From Noviherbaspirillum sp. UKPF54 (lineage in GTDB: Bacteria; Pseudomonadota; Gammaproteobacteria; Burkholderiales; Burkholderiaceae_D), in assembly GCF_007874125.1 (NCBI RefSeq), contig NZ_CP040128.1:434001-498000 (forward strand): a DNA stretch of 64,000 nt, written 5' to 3'. Below, piece by piece: positions 46,388 to 56,400 of this stretch (its first letter is position 1; the number at the start of each line of letters is the position of its first letter). The translations under genes and the position numbers were made by a program. Under the pieces are notes generated by a model. It was not told the origin of the DNA. It saw only the letters and a program-made list of their open reading frames with translations, and did not search any database.

Positions 46388-46765
46388 CGATCGCCGTTTC
46401 TCTTTCCTTTCAGCGTGCCGGAATTCGCCGGCGCGCTTGCCTTTCCTTCTAAGCAAGCCAGCCGACCCTGGCCGCAATTATGTCCGTACGCGCTGCCGGG
46501 TACGGCATTCTTAGCAAATTTCTCTCGATGTGCTTTACTGGATGAGTGGCATGGCCAGTCTGTTGCCCGCCGGTCCGGCCGTTTTTCTTGTCAGTTTTTC
46601 ACATTGCGAGATGTTGTTTCACATCAACTCTTCTATAAGATATAATATGCAAGAATTCTGAAAGCTTGGCACTGCATAATGGCGCCCAGAAATTCAGGCC
46701 GGCTGCACCGCTTGCAGGGGGTAACCGGGTCGAGGTAGCAACCGCTATAGAGACAAGCCGCACAC
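46388..46765. other. Intergenic region upstream of the DUF3579 gene
   Basis: 378 bases without a gene. It contains the sigma-70 promoter at 46618-46646 and a long leader of about 110 bases before the DUF3579 start. The leader is C/G-rich (for example CCGGCTGCACCGCTTGCAGG) and might fold, but I could not show a defined riboswitch. Confidence 0.45.
46618..46646 (+). promoter_or_regulatory. Strong sigma-70 promoter candidate for DUF3579
   Basis: TTCACA at 46618-46623, a 17-base spacer and a perfect TATAAT at 46641-46646. Five of six bases match the -35 consensus. Confidence 0.75.
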
Positions 46766-47107
46766 ATGGCCGATTCCATTGACCGCAAGACACTCGCTCG
46801 CGAGTTTTTCATCCAGGGCCTGACCAGCGACGGCAGGCAGTTCCGCCCCAGCGATTGGGCAGAGCGTTTGTGCGGAGTCATGTCCTGCTTCCGTCCGGAA
46901 GGCTCGGGCGGTCGCCATGCCCACTTGCAATACTCTCCTTATGTCCGGCCGACCGTGCTGGGTGGCGTGAAATCGGTGGTCGTCAACGAAGCATTGCGCG
47001 ACGTCGAGCCGATGGCATATCACTTCGTGATCAATTTCGCAAAAGATAACGATTTGCAAATCGTTGACGCCTGCCTGCTGCCGGAGCCGGCGGAAAAGAA
47101 GGCATAA
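46766..47107 (+). CDS. DUF3579 family protein
   Basis: Cytosolic protein of 113 residues, DUF3579: FFIQGLTSDGRQFRPSDWAERLCGVMS, then YSPYVRPTVLGGVKSVVVNE and VINFAKDNDLQIVDAC. The family is nearly restricted to betaproteobacteria, where the gene is often found near nitrogen- or amino-acid metabolism genes; function is unknown. A strong promoter lies about 120 bases upstream. It converges with the next gene. Confidence 0.85.
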   Translation: MADSIDRKTLAREFFIQGLTSDGRQFRPSDWAERLCGVMSCFRPEGSGGRHAHLQYSPYVRPTVLGGVKSVVVNEALRDVEPMAYHFVINFAKDNDLQIVDACLLPEPAEKKA

Positions 47108-47130
47108 GCGAACACTTCAAACATACCGCC

Positions 47131-47955
47131 TCAATAGGCGTTCCATTTGACAAATAGCCTGTCGAGTTCGCCGCTTGCCTCCAACTGGGAAATCGCCGTT
47201 TGTATCCTTGCTGCCGCCTGTGCAGGAACTTCCTTGGATAACACCATGTAAATTGGCTCATGGGCCATGACAGCGGGCAGTATTTTGACCTTGCCCTGCG
47301 CGCCGGCGTCACGGATGGCATGCTCAATGCCGGGCAAGCGGTGAAGAAAGAAGCGGCCGCGGCCGGCCAGTAATTTCTGGATATTGGTTTTCGGATCCTT
47401 GGCGCTGAAATCAGTCTTCAAGCCATGCACGTCGCGCAGGACCAGCGCACAGTCATATTTTCCCAGAACGATACCTTCGTCGCCGAGCCGGCGCACATCA
47501 TCCCAGTTTTGCACCTTGACGTCGTCGTCCGCGCGCACCGCCATGTAGAAATCCGTTGAACGCAGCGGTGGCTCGATATATCGCAACATGCGTTCGCGCT
47601 TGCTGGTGCGCAGCAAGCCGCAGGCCGCCTGCAGCTGCCCGGTAACCAGGCCCGCCTCGATGCGCGCCAGCGACTGCGGGTGCTGGCCGAACACGAACCT
47701 GATTTGCGGATCGATACGCGCGATGGCATGCATGATATCGACGCACAGGCCGGTGACAATCACCTGGCCGTCATTCTCTTGCACAAAATACTTCGGCTCG
47801 GAAATTTCTTGTGGAGCGATGTGGAGTTCCGTCATCACGCCCGCCGCCTGTGCGCTAATTGCCGTAACGACGCCGGCAAGCAAGCTCAGGCTGCGTATCT
47901 GCTGCCGAAAAAGGTGTTCGTCCGCCTTGTACTGCGGCTCATGTCTGCTGATCAT
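47131..47955 (-). CDS. Periplasmic solute-binding-like protein (SBP_bac_3 type)
   Basis: Exported protein of 274 residues resembling family 3 extracellular solute-binding proteins, with GLCVDIMHAIARIDPQIRFVF near 68-88 and the C-terminal QTAISQLEASGELDRLFVKW block. The signal peptide (IRSLSLLAGVVTAISAQA) begins only around residue 20, so the annotated ATG at 47955 may be too far upstream and a later start could be used. No ABC-transporter membrane genes are near, so it may be a stand-alone sensor or a PhnD-like protein rather than part of an uptake system. The start overlaps the fusion gene upstream by 17 bp. Confidence 0.7.
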   Translation of the reverse strand: MISRHEPQYKADEHLFRQQIRSLSLLAGVVTAISAQAAGVMTELHIAPQEISEPKYFVQENDGQVIVTGLCVDIMHAIARIDPQIRFVFGQHPQSLARIEAGLVTGQLQAACGLLRTSKRERMLRYIEPPLRSTDFYMAVRADDDVKVQNWDDVRRLGDEGIVLGKYDCALVLRDVHGLKTDFSAKDPKTNIQKLLAGRGRFFLHRLPGIEHAIRDAGAQGKVKILPAVMAHEPIYMVLSKEVPAQAAARIQTAISQLEASGELDRLFVKWNAY

Positions 47956-48922
47956 GCGATACCTTGTAGATAAGCGCGGCGCTCATTCCGAAGAAGAGGT
48001 GGGCGATGGCGGTAATCCAGTCGCGGCTGACCGCAAACCAGGGGAACAGGACGGTAAAGCCATACATGTTGATGAAAAAAATGACTAGCCCCAGGATGCC
48101 GCCGGCAAGCAGGGCGGAGCGCATCGGCAAGTGTGCGACCATGCGTCCCAGCAGCAGCCCATATGCGATCGACAAGACGCCATGCACGGTCGTAGCTGCC
48201 GCCATCACGCTCCAGTCGAATGTCGCCGGCGGCGGCAGGACACTGGATCCCATGACGATCGCGGCGGCCAGGCGCGTATCGCGCAGCAGCATGCCGACGG
48301 GCTGGCGGGCGGTGGCCCACCACAGCAGCAGTTGCACGGCGGTGGCGACAAGTCCGGCGAGCAGGCCGGCTAGTGCCGCCGCGCGCCAGCGCACCGGCAT
48401 GCTGCCGCCCGCTGTGCCGCGCGTGCGCGAACGACGCGGCAGCTCGCGCTGCGACACGCCAATCAGGCGTGCGCGCAGATGGCGCGCCAGCCCCTGTGCG
48501 CCGCGTCGCATCAGGATGTGGTGGCTGTGTGCAAACACGTGGCGGGCGATCGGCGCCAGCAGATTCATCCAGTGCCGGGTGGTATGCACATCCCATTTGT
48601 AGCAGACAGTGGTGATGCCCTTGTCATGGGAAAATGTCCAGCGTCCATATCCCTTCAGGTCGCCTTCGACGCTTGCTTCCAGCACCCGCGGCGGCGCGAT
48701 GCGGATGGCCCGCGCATCGAAGCGCAGCCCGTATCCCAGCAGGCTTTGCCAAGTGTACCGGCGCAGGCTGCCGATGCCGTTCGCATCGCCTTGCTCGAGT
48801 TGTGTCACTTCCCGTGCGCCGGGCCACCAGTCGGGCCAGTGCAGCGAGTCGAGGACGGCGTCGAACACCGCCTGCAAGGGCGCTTCAATCTGCCAAGAGG
48901 TGATGAAGCGATATTCGGCCAT
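47939..48922 (-). CDS. SRPBCC-domain/membrane-domain fusion protein
   Basis: 327-residue two-part protein. Residues about 1-150 form an SRPBCC (START-like) domain: MAEYRFITSWQIEAPLQAVF, WPDWWPGAREVTQLEQGDANG and WTFSHDKGITTVCYKWDV. Residues about 178-320 are a membrane unit with four or five helices (AALAGLLAGLVATAVQLLLWW; VLPPPATFDWSVM; LGLVIFFINMYGFTVLFPWF; AIAHLFFGMSAALIY). In relatives I know these two parts are usually separate genes. An SRPBCC ligand pocket fixed to a membrane protein suggests a lipid- or hydrophobe-handling role, which is inference. It starts with a clean ATG at 48922 and overlaps the next gene. Confidence 0.75.
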   Translation of the reverse strand: MAEYRFITSWQIEAPLQAVFDAVLDSLHWPDWWPGAREVTQLEQGDANGIGSLRRYTWQSLLGYGLRFDARAIRIAPPRVLEASVEGDLKGYGRWTFSHDKGITTVCYKWDVHTTRHWMNLLAPIARHVFAHSHHILMRRGAQGLARHLRARLIGVSQRELPRRSRTRGTAGGSMPVRWRAAALAGLLAGLVATAVQLLLWWATARQPVGMLLRDTRLAAAIVMGSSVLPPPATFDWSVMAAATTVHGVLSIAYGLLLGRMVAHLPMRSALLAGGILGLVIFFINMYGFTVLFPWFAVSRDWITAIAHLFFGMSAALIYKVSHDQQT

Positions 48923-49129
48923 CGGGAAAGGAAGGGAGTGGGGTCATTGGCATCGTAATGCACCGGGCGGCGGCCGATATTGAGCAAATGCGGCCATGTA
49001 ACTTACGGTTACACACGAGAAGGGTTGTTTTTGCCGTAATGAAGGGGCGCGCGGAGGAAAGGCCGGCAGGCAACGCCGGATTTCTTCACCGACGCGTTAA
49101 CATATGGAGCAAATAACAGCGGAGATTCT

Positions 49130-49788
49130 GTGCATATCCATCCAGATGCGGTCGCCATCGCCATCAGCGTGCTGCTGGTGCTCGGGTACTATCTTTTCCT
49201 AGTCGCACGCCAGCGCCGTCGGCCCGATTTCACGGTACACGCCATTAATCGCCGTGCGCGCCGCCTGTGGGTGGCGGAAGTGATGAAAAGCGGCGGCAAG
49301 GAAGTGCTGGCGGTGCAAACCTTGCGCAATTACGTGATGGCGGCGACATTCAAGGCGTCGTCCACAGTGCTGCTGATCATGGGCACGCTTACCTTGTCCG
49401 GGCAGGCGGAGAGCCTCGCGAAAACCTGGCATGCGCTCAACATCGTGAGCATGCAAGAGCCGCAGTGGTGGATCGTCAAGATCCTGTGCCTGCTGACCGT
49501 GCTGATCGTCGCGTTTTTTGCGTTTGCGCTGACAGTGCGCCTGCTCAATCACGTGGTCTTCATGATCAGCCTGCCTGCCGCCGTGGCGCAGGGCCCCTGT
49601 CGCCCGACTATGTCGCGCAGCGCCTGAACAAGGCCAGCACCTTGTACAGCATCGGCATGCGCGCGTTTTTCATGACCGTGCCGCTGGTGTTTTGGCTGTT
49701 CGGCCCGCTGTTCCTGGTCGCGGCGACGATCGGCCTGGTTGCCGTGCTCTACCTTCTCGACCGCAATCCGATCACCGAAGTCGATTGA
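49130..49788 (+). pseudogene. DUF599-family membrane protein gene, broken by a frameshift
   Basis: The first frame (GTG start at 49130 with GGAG upstream) gives about 160 residues of a DUF599-like membrane protein: RRPDFTVHAINRRARRLWVAE, then hydrophobic helices. It ends after QGP at 49627. The +1 frame carries the missing end, LSPDYVAQRLNKASTLYSIGMRAF up to TEVD at 49788. One base is missing near the GGGCCCC run at 49591-49597. This is either a true pseudogene or a sequencing error in a homopolymer-like run. The gene would otherwise code for about 219 residues. Confidence 0.75.
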
Positions 49789-50146
49789 TTCGTGGCTCGC
49801 CTTCCACGCGAAGGAGATGCCCACCAACGGTTGTCTTCCAATCATATTTCCTATCAGCACATTGTCGAATGCCTCGCTGCCAAGGGGACGATTTTTGAGT
49901 CTTCCGGACGACTAATCTGATGATTAGAGGAAATATTCTACGTTGCAAATAATGCAATTTTGTGCGCCGAACCAAGGGGATGCAAAGGGCGCCGGATTAG
50001 TTATTTCTCATAGTCAAGAAAGGTCGGGATTGCATCCTGATAAGGAGAAGGAAACTTGCATTGCACGACTTCTTGTAAAAAAACAATGTATTTGCGAACT
50101 GCAATTGATTCGAGAATAATGTGAAGCAATAGATAGCGGAGGACGC
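49789..50146. other. AT-rich intergenic region upstream of the pilus operon
   Basis: 358 bases without a gene. Shows a small hairpin CTAATC-TGAT-GATTAG at 49912-49927 and an AT-rich part toward the pilE-like gene. The promoter of the minor pilin operon should lie here; I could not assign sigma-70 or sigma-54 boxes with confidence. Confidence 0.4.
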
Positions 50147-50584
50147 ATGCGGCATCACAGGAAATCCGGATTTACGTTAATCGAATTGATGGTAACCGTT
50201 GCCGTAGTCGCGATCATCGCAGCCGTAGCCATGCCGTCCTACAGGGACTATGTCATTCGCGGCAAGATTCCTCAGGCGACGAACAACCTTTCCACTTTGC
50301 GTGCGCAACTGGAACAGTACTACCAGGATAACCAGACCTATGTCGGCGCATGTGCCGCCGGAACGACGGCGCCGCTGCCTGCCTCGGACGACTTTGAATA
50401 CTCTTGCCCGACGCTGACCGCGTCGACTTACACCGCCCGGGCGCAAGGCGTCGCCGGCGGGCCGATGAGCGGCTTTGCCTACACCATCGACCAGGCGAAC
50501 ACCCGCACCACGACAGCCGTGCCGAGCGGATGGGGCACGGCGCCGATTTCGTGCTGGGTCACCAAAAAGGGCGGGATATGTTGA
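50147..50584 (+). CDS. Type IV pilin, PilE-like
   Basis: Prepilin of 145 residues with the class III leader MRHHRKSG and the cleavage site G/FTLIELM, followed by the hydrophobic helix VTVAVVAIIAAVAMPSYRDYV. The C-terminal domain has the disulfide-type Cys pair (Cys in SCPT and CWVTKKGGIC). It fits PilE-type minor pilins that often open such operons. AGGA lies 7-10 bases ahead of the ATG. The next gene overlaps by 7 bp. Confidence 0.88.
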   Translation: MRHHRKSGFTLIELMVTVAVVAIIAAVAMPSYRDYVIRGKIPQATNNLSTLRAQLEQYYQDNQTYVGACAAGTTAPLPASDDFEYSCPTLTASTYTARAQGVAGGPMSGFAYTIDQANTRTTTAVPSGWGTAPISCWVTKKGGIC

Positions 50585-51177
50585 AGCCGCGGCGGCAGGG
50601 CGGCGTCACGCTCGTCGAACTGATGGTCGGGATAGCCGTCGTCGCGATCGTCTTGGCGATGGGGGCGCCGTCGTTCGCGCTGTGGCTGCAGAATGCGCAA
50701 AACCGCGTGGCCGCGGAGTCGATCCAGAGCGGCATGCAATTGGCGCGCGCCGAGGCGGTCAAGCGCAATACCGCGGTGCGGTTCACGCTTACGGACCCCA
50801 CCGGGCTGGTGGCGTGGAGCGTGGGATGCGTGACGGTCGGCGACGATTGCCCGGCCTCCATCCAGCGCCGCGAGGCGGCGGAGGGCAGTGCCAACGCCCG
50901 CGTCGGCGTCAGCACGCAGGCCATTCCCAGCCCGCTGCCGGCGGGCCAATTCAACAGCGCGCTGGCCGCCGGAGCGGGGTTGAGCGCAGGAGTCAGTTTT
51001 GACGGGATGGGCCGGGTTCCGGCCGCCAACATCGGCACCGATATCACACGGGCGGACGTTACGAATGCGGCGCTGCCGTCCGCGCGGCGCTTGGTCATTG
51101 TGGTGGGAACCGGCGGGCAGGTGCGCATGTGCGACCCGGCCGTTGCTTTGTCCGCCAGTCCGCAAGGATGCATGTAG
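50578..51177 (+). CDS. fimT: FimT/GspH-type pseudopilin
   Basis: Prepilin-like protein of 199 residues. Leader MLKPRRQG precedes G/VTLVELMVGIAVVAIVLAMG; the +1 residue is Val instead of Phe, otherwise normal. The C-terminal GspH-type domain contains QSGMQLARAEAVKRNTAVRFTL. FimT is a minor pilin involved in assembly and DNA uptake in many bacteria. The ATG overlaps the pilE-like gene by 7 bp. Confidence 0.88.
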   Translation: MLKPRRQGGVTLVELMVGIAVVAIVLAMGAPSFALWLQNAQNRVAAESIQSGMQLARAEAVKRNTAVRFTLTDPTGLVAWSVGCVTVGDDCPASIQRREAAEGSANARVGVSTQAIPSPLPAGQFNSALAAGAGLSAGVSFDGMGRVPAANIGTDITRADVTNAALPSARRLVIVVGTGGQVRMCDPAVALSASPQGCM

Positions 51178-51185
51178 GGGGGCGA

Positions 51186-51599
51186 ATGAAGACAACGACA
51201 AGCCGGCAGGAAGGCATCGTGCTCATCGAAAGCCTGGTTGCCATACTGGTCTTTTCCGTGGGCATACTCGGCATCGTCGGCCTGCTGGCCGCTTCGATCA
51301 GGAGCAATGCCGACGCCAGATACCGCAACGATGCGAGCATGCTGGCCAACCAGGTCATCGGACAGATGTGGGCCGGCGACAAGTCGAATGCCGCATTGAA
51401 GGCCAACTTCGAAAGCCCGGGCGGCCCCGAGTACGCTTCCTGGAAAACCACGGTTGCCGGCGCGCTGCCTGGCGTCGCGTCCAATGCGCCGACCATCGGC
51501 GTCAGCGACGACAACGTGGCAACGGTGCGCGTGCAATGGCAGGCGCCCGGCGATGCGGTCCCGCACAGCTATGTCCTGGTCGCCAGAATCAATGGCTAG
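51186..51599 (+). CDS. pilV: PilV-type minor pilin
   Basis: 137-residue minor pilin with leader MKTTTSRQEG and G/IVLIESLVAILVFSVGILGI, the PilV/GspI-type helix. It helps initiate type IV pilus assembly with PilW, PilX and PilE/FimT. The start is 8 bases after the fimT stop with GGGGGG just upstream. PilW overlaps its end by 8 bp. Confidence 0.9.
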   Translation: MKTTTSRQEGIVLIESLVAILVFSVGILGIVGLLAASIRSNADARYRNDASMLANQVIGQMWAGDKSNAALKANFESPGGPEYASWKTTVAGALPGVASNAPTIGVSDDNVATVRVQWQAPGDAVPHSYVLVARING

Positions 51600-52719
51600 C
51601 CCGATCATGCGCACTTGCCGGGAAGTGCCCCGCCATTCCGGTTTCAGCCTGGTGGAAATCATGGTCGGCATCGGCATCGCGATGATCGCCGCGCTGGTCA
51701 TGATGCAGGTGTTCGCGGTGTTCGAGGGGCAGAAACGCACCACGAGCGCGGGAGCCGACGCGCAGATCAATGGCAGGATCGCGCTGTATGCGCTCGAGCG
51801 CGACGTGCGCATGGCCGGCTACGGGCTCAATCTCCTGAATGCGCTCGGCTGCACGGTCAACAGCAGCTACAACGGCACTGCGTCGTCGTTCATCCTGGCG
51901 CCGATCATCATCACCAATGGCGCCGGCGGCGGCCCGGATACGATAAGGGTGCTTGCCAGCGCCAAGCAGAACTGGAGCGTGCCGTCCCGGATCACGACCG
52001 ACCATCCGCCGGAAGCGACCAACATGTTCCTGAACACGACCCAGGGCATGGCGGTAAACGACTTCCTGATCGCGTACCAGGAAGGCAAGCCCTGCACACT
52101 GCTGCAGCTGACCGGCATCCCGAACGGGAATGTGCAGATCCATCACCAGAATACGAGCCCGTGGAATCCGCCGGGCGGCCAAAACATTTTCCCGCAGCCG
52201 GATGGGTACACCGCCGGCGCGCTGGTCTTCGACATCGGCGCCCTGGTCGATCACACCTATTCGCTCGACGCCGGCGACAACCTGTTGCAGTCGAACTTCA
52301 GCCTGGCGAGCAACAGCGCCGAAACGCTGCCGCTCGCCTCCAACATCGTCAGCCTGCAGGCGCAATACGGATTTGACACGCGTGCCGGCGCGCAGGAGGA
52401 CGGGCGCGCCGATACCTGGAGCGACACCATGATCGATGCCGACGGCAACGGCACGCCAGGCGACGGCGGCGACATCCGTCGCATATACGCGCTCAGGCTG
52501 GCGCTGGTCGCGCGCAGCGCGGCACGGGAAAGGCCGAACGCCGACGGCAACTGCACCATCACCACGGCGACCTCCGCCAATCGTCCGAAATGGTCCGCCG
52601 GCGATATCGACGTCAGCAAGAAACCGGACGGTTCCGCCCGCGCCGACTGGAGCTGCTACCGCTACAAAGTCTTCGAAACCGTGGTGCCCTTGCGTAACCT
52701 GCTGTGGGGAGAACGATGA
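51592..52719 (+). CDS. pilW: PilW-type minor pilin
   Basis: 375-residue minor pilin. Leader ends RHSG and cleavage is at G/FSLVEIMVGIGIAMIAALVMM, followed by a GspJ/PilW fold with the typical RDVRMAGYG element and, near the C-terminus, RLALVARS. The ATG at 51592 overlaps pilV by 8 bp; an ATG at 51607 is an alternative. The body is longer than many PilW proteins, mainly in an Asn/Gly-rich middle. Confidence 0.9.
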   Translation: MASPIMRTCREVPRHSGFSLVEIMVGIGIAMIAALVMMQVFAVFEGQKRTTSAGADAQINGRIALYALERDVRMAGYGLNLLNALGCTVNSSYNGTASSFILAPIIITNGAGGGPDTIRVLASAKQNWSVPSRITTDHPPEATNMFLNTTQGMAVNDFLIAYQEGKPCTLLQLTGIPNGNVQIHHQNTSPWNPPGGQNIFPQPDGYTAGALVFDIGALVDHTYSLDAGDNLLQSNFSLASNSAETLPLASNIVSLQAQYGFDTRAGAQEDGRADTWSDTMIDADGNGTPGDGGDIRRIYALRLALVARSAARERPNADGNCTITTATSANRPKWSAGDIDVSKKPDGSARADWSCYRYKVFETVVPLRNLLWGER

Positions 52720-53366
52720 TGCCGCGCTTTAACCGGCATGCCGGGGCGCGGCGCGAGAGCGGCGTGGTCCTGATCCTGGCGCTGATCGTGCTGGTGGCCA
52801 TGACGCTGGCCGGCCTGGCCATGGTGCGCTCGGTCGATACCGGCAACCTCGTTGCCGGCAATCTCGCTTTCAAGCAGAGCGCGACATCGGCGGGCGACGC
52901 GGGCGCGGAAAGCGCCATCGCTTGGCTCAGGACGGCGGTTGGTACCGCGACGCTTTATCAGGACCAGGCCGCGAGCGGATACTATGCGACCAGCCAGGAT
53001 ACGCTCGACCTGACCGGCAGCAGCCACGACGCCAGCCGCGCGCTGGTCGACTGGGACCTGAATAATTGCAGCGGCAACTCGCCGGCAGCCTGCATCCGGC
53101 CGTCGGCGGCGATCGCGGTCGCGGGCGGGAACTCGGTCAATTACATCATTCACCGCTTGTGCAAGGCGGCCGGCGATCCTAACGCCTCCGGAAACTCCTG
53201 CGCCACGTTCAAGTCGTCGACCTCGGCCAGCCCGAAACGGGGCGAGCTGAAATACGGCGACGACAAGCGGTTCGAGCCGATGCCGGTGGAGTACTACCGG
53301 ATTACCTCGCGGGTCAAGGGACCCAAGAACACCGTCAGCTTCGTCGAGACGATCGTCCATTTTTAG
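52716..53366 (+). CDS. pilX: PilX-type minor pilin
   Basis: 216-residue minor pilin of PilX_N type. The cleavage site is SG/VVLILALIVLVAMTLAGLAM, without the Glu5 of major pilins, as is normal for PilX. The helix is followed by RSVDTGNLVAGNLAFKQSA, the family motif. ATG overlaps the pilW stop by 4 bp. PilX and PilY1 act together at the pilus tip. Confidence 0.9.
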   Translation: MMPRFNRHAGARRESGVVLILALIVLVAMTLAGLAMVRSVDTGNLVAGNLAFKQSATSAGDAGAESAIAWLRTAVGTATLYQDQAASGYYATSQDTLDLTGSSHDASRALVDWDLNNCSGNSPAACIRPSAAIAVAGGNSVNYIIHRLCKAAGDPNASGNSCATFKSSTSASPKRGELKYGDDKRFEPMPVEYYRITSRVKGPKNTVSFVETIVHF

Positions 53367-53423
53367 AACTGCTTCATCCGGGCGCACTGCGGGAATGCGG
53401 CGCACGGATACCGGGAGGATTCG

Positions 53424-56400
53424 ATGACCAAACCCCGCACCACGCTCGTCCGGCTGATACCGGCCGTGCTGCTCTGGCCTTGGGCCATGTCCCATGCGGA
53501 CGTGACCGATATCGCCAATGCGCCGATGGCGTCCTCGTCATCATCGGAAGTCAAGCCGAACATCCTGTTCATCCTCGACGATTCGGGCAGCATGGCGGAT
53601 AACTTCCTGCCCGACGCCGCGGAAAACTTCAGCTGGAACGAGTATGGCTCGCGCAGCAAGCACTGCAACGGTCTGTACTACAACCCGACGGTCACTTACT
53701 CGCCGCCGGTCGACGCGACCGGTGCCAGCTATCCGAATTCCAGTTTTACCGCCGCATGGGACAACGGCTTCCGGACCGCCGATGGCCGCACCGATCTCAC
53801 CGGCAGCGTGTACTACAAGTATTCCGGCACCCAGGCCGACCTGGCGTTCTCCTACAACTCGGACGGCACCGTCAAGACCAGCTCCACGTTTTACAAGGAG
53901 TGCAACAGCGATGTCGGAGACAGCCCGGGAAAGAACGTTTTTTCAAGGGTGACGGTCGGCGCCGCTTCCGGCACGGGAGGGACCGACGAGCGGACCAACT
54001 TCGCCAACTGGTACAGCTATTACCGGACCCGCATCCTGTCCATGAAAAGCGCGGCGGGCAGGGCTTTCAAGTCGATCGGCAATGCCTACCGCGTCGGACT
54101 GACGACCATCAACTATGCGGGATCGGACAACAGCGACGGCCGCTACCTGAGCATCGGCGATTTCAACGCGGCGCAGAAAAGCAGCTGGTATGACAAGTTC
54201 TATGGCGTCGAGCCGGGGGCGAATACGCCGTTGCGGGCCGCGCTTTCCAAGGCGGGCAGGATTTACGCGGGCAAGATCGGTGCCGATCCGGTCCAGTATT
54301 CCTGCCAGCAGAACTTCGCGATCCTGTCGACGGACGGCTACTGGAACAGCAGCGCGGGTTACCAGATCGACGGCAGCACCGCGGTCGGCAACCAGGACGG
54401 CGGCAGCACCGCCAGGCCGATGTACGATGCGCTCGGCCGCAGCGACACGCTGGCCGACGTCGCCATGTATTACTACAAGACGGACCTGCGCACCGCCGAC
54501 CTCGGGAACTGCCGGGGAGCGCTCGGCACCGACGTGTGCGAGAACAACGTGCCCGGCGCGGGAGCCGACCTGAACCCGCAGCAGCACATGACCACCTTCA
54601 CGCTCGGCCTGGGCGTCAACGGCACGCTGGCCTACTCGGAAGACTATCTGCAGGGCGGGTCGGCCGATTACAACGCCATCGTCCAGGGCACCGCCTCCTG
54701 GCCGGCGCCGGCCGCCAACGGGCAAACCGCGGTGGACGACCTGTGGCACGCCGCCGTCAACGGCAGGGGCACCTATTTCAGCGCGCAAAACCCGGATTCG
54801 CTGGTCAGCGGCATCAGCAAGGCCTTGAGCGGCGTGTCGGCGCGCACCGGAACGGCGGCCGCCGCGGCCACCAGCAACCTCGAGCCGGTCGCCGGCGACA
54901 ACTACGTGTACGTGGCCTTGTATCGCACCGTCAAATGGGATGGCGATCTGCAGGCCAAGACCATCGACCCGAACAGCGGCGCGATCTCGGCTGCGGCGGC
55001 CTGGTCGGCGCAGCCGCTGCTCGATGCCAAGGCCGGCGCCACCACCGACACCCGCACGATCTATACCTTCAATGGCGCCACCGGCGGCCTGAAAACCTTC
55101 ACCTGGAGTAACCTGACCGCTGCCGAGAAAGCCTACTTCAGCGACATGTGCTCGTCGACCGACAAGCTCAGCCAGTGCGCCACCCTGACCGATGCGCAGA
55201 AAACCGCCGCCTCCGGCGAGAACCTGGTCAATTTCATCCGCGGGCAGAACGGGTACGAGGACGAGTCGGGAAATGCCAACCGCCTTTACCGCGACCGCGA
55301 ACACGTGCTTGGCGACATGGTCAGTTCGCAGCCGGTCTATGTAAAGAAGCCGCCGTTCGCCTACAACGACGACAACTACGCCACGTTCAGGGACACCACG
55401 CAGAAGAACCGGCGGGCGATGGTGTATGTCGCCGTCAATGACGGCATGCTGCATGCGTTCAATGGCGACACCGGCGTCGAGGAGTGGGCCTATATACCGC
55501 CGATGGTACTGCCGAACCTGTACAAGCTCGCCGATAAAAGCTACTCGGCGAACCACCAGTATTTCGTGGACGGTTCGCCCACGGTCGGCGACATTTGCCC
55601 CGACGCGCCAGCCTCTACCTGCAGCGGTTCGCAATGGAAGTCGATCCTGGTGGGCGGGCTCAACGCCGGGGGGCGCGGTTACTACGCGCTCGACGTGACC
55701 GATCCGGCCAATCCGCGCGCCTTGTGGAACTTCACGGTCAGCAACGACGCCGATCTCGGCTATTCGTTCGGCAACCCCGTGATCACCAAGCGGCGGGACG
55801 GCACCTGGGTCGTGATCGTTACTTCCGGCTATAACAACGTGTCTCCCGGCGACGGCCAGGGATATCTCTATGTGCTCAATGCGAACACCGGCGCCGTGCT
55901 CGACAAGATCTGCACCGGTGCCGGCAGCCCGGCCACGCCGAGCGGGCTGGCGAAAATCAACGCCTGGGTCAACAGCACCACGAGCAACACGGCGGAGCGC
56001 CTCTACGGCGGCGACTTGCTCGGCAATGTGTGGCGCTTCGACATCAACGACACGGTCCCACCGAGCGGCAAGGAGGCGACCCTGATCGCGGAACTGGGCC
56101 AAATCAATGGCGCTGGCCTGCAGCCGGTCACCGTCAAGCCGGAACTGACCGCCATCACCGCGGGCGGCGCGGCCTATGCCGTGATCAACGTCGCCACCGG
56201 CCGCTACCTGGGACTGACCGACCTGGGCGACACCAGCCAGCAATCGGTGTACGCATTCAAGGACAACCTGACGGCCACCGGCCTGGGGCGGGTGCGGGCC
56301 AACGGCGTGCTGGTCAGGCAGACCCTGACCAGCTTTACCGGCGACGCCGGCGAGCAGCTGCGCACTTCCTCGGTCAACGATGTCGACTGGGCCACCGATG

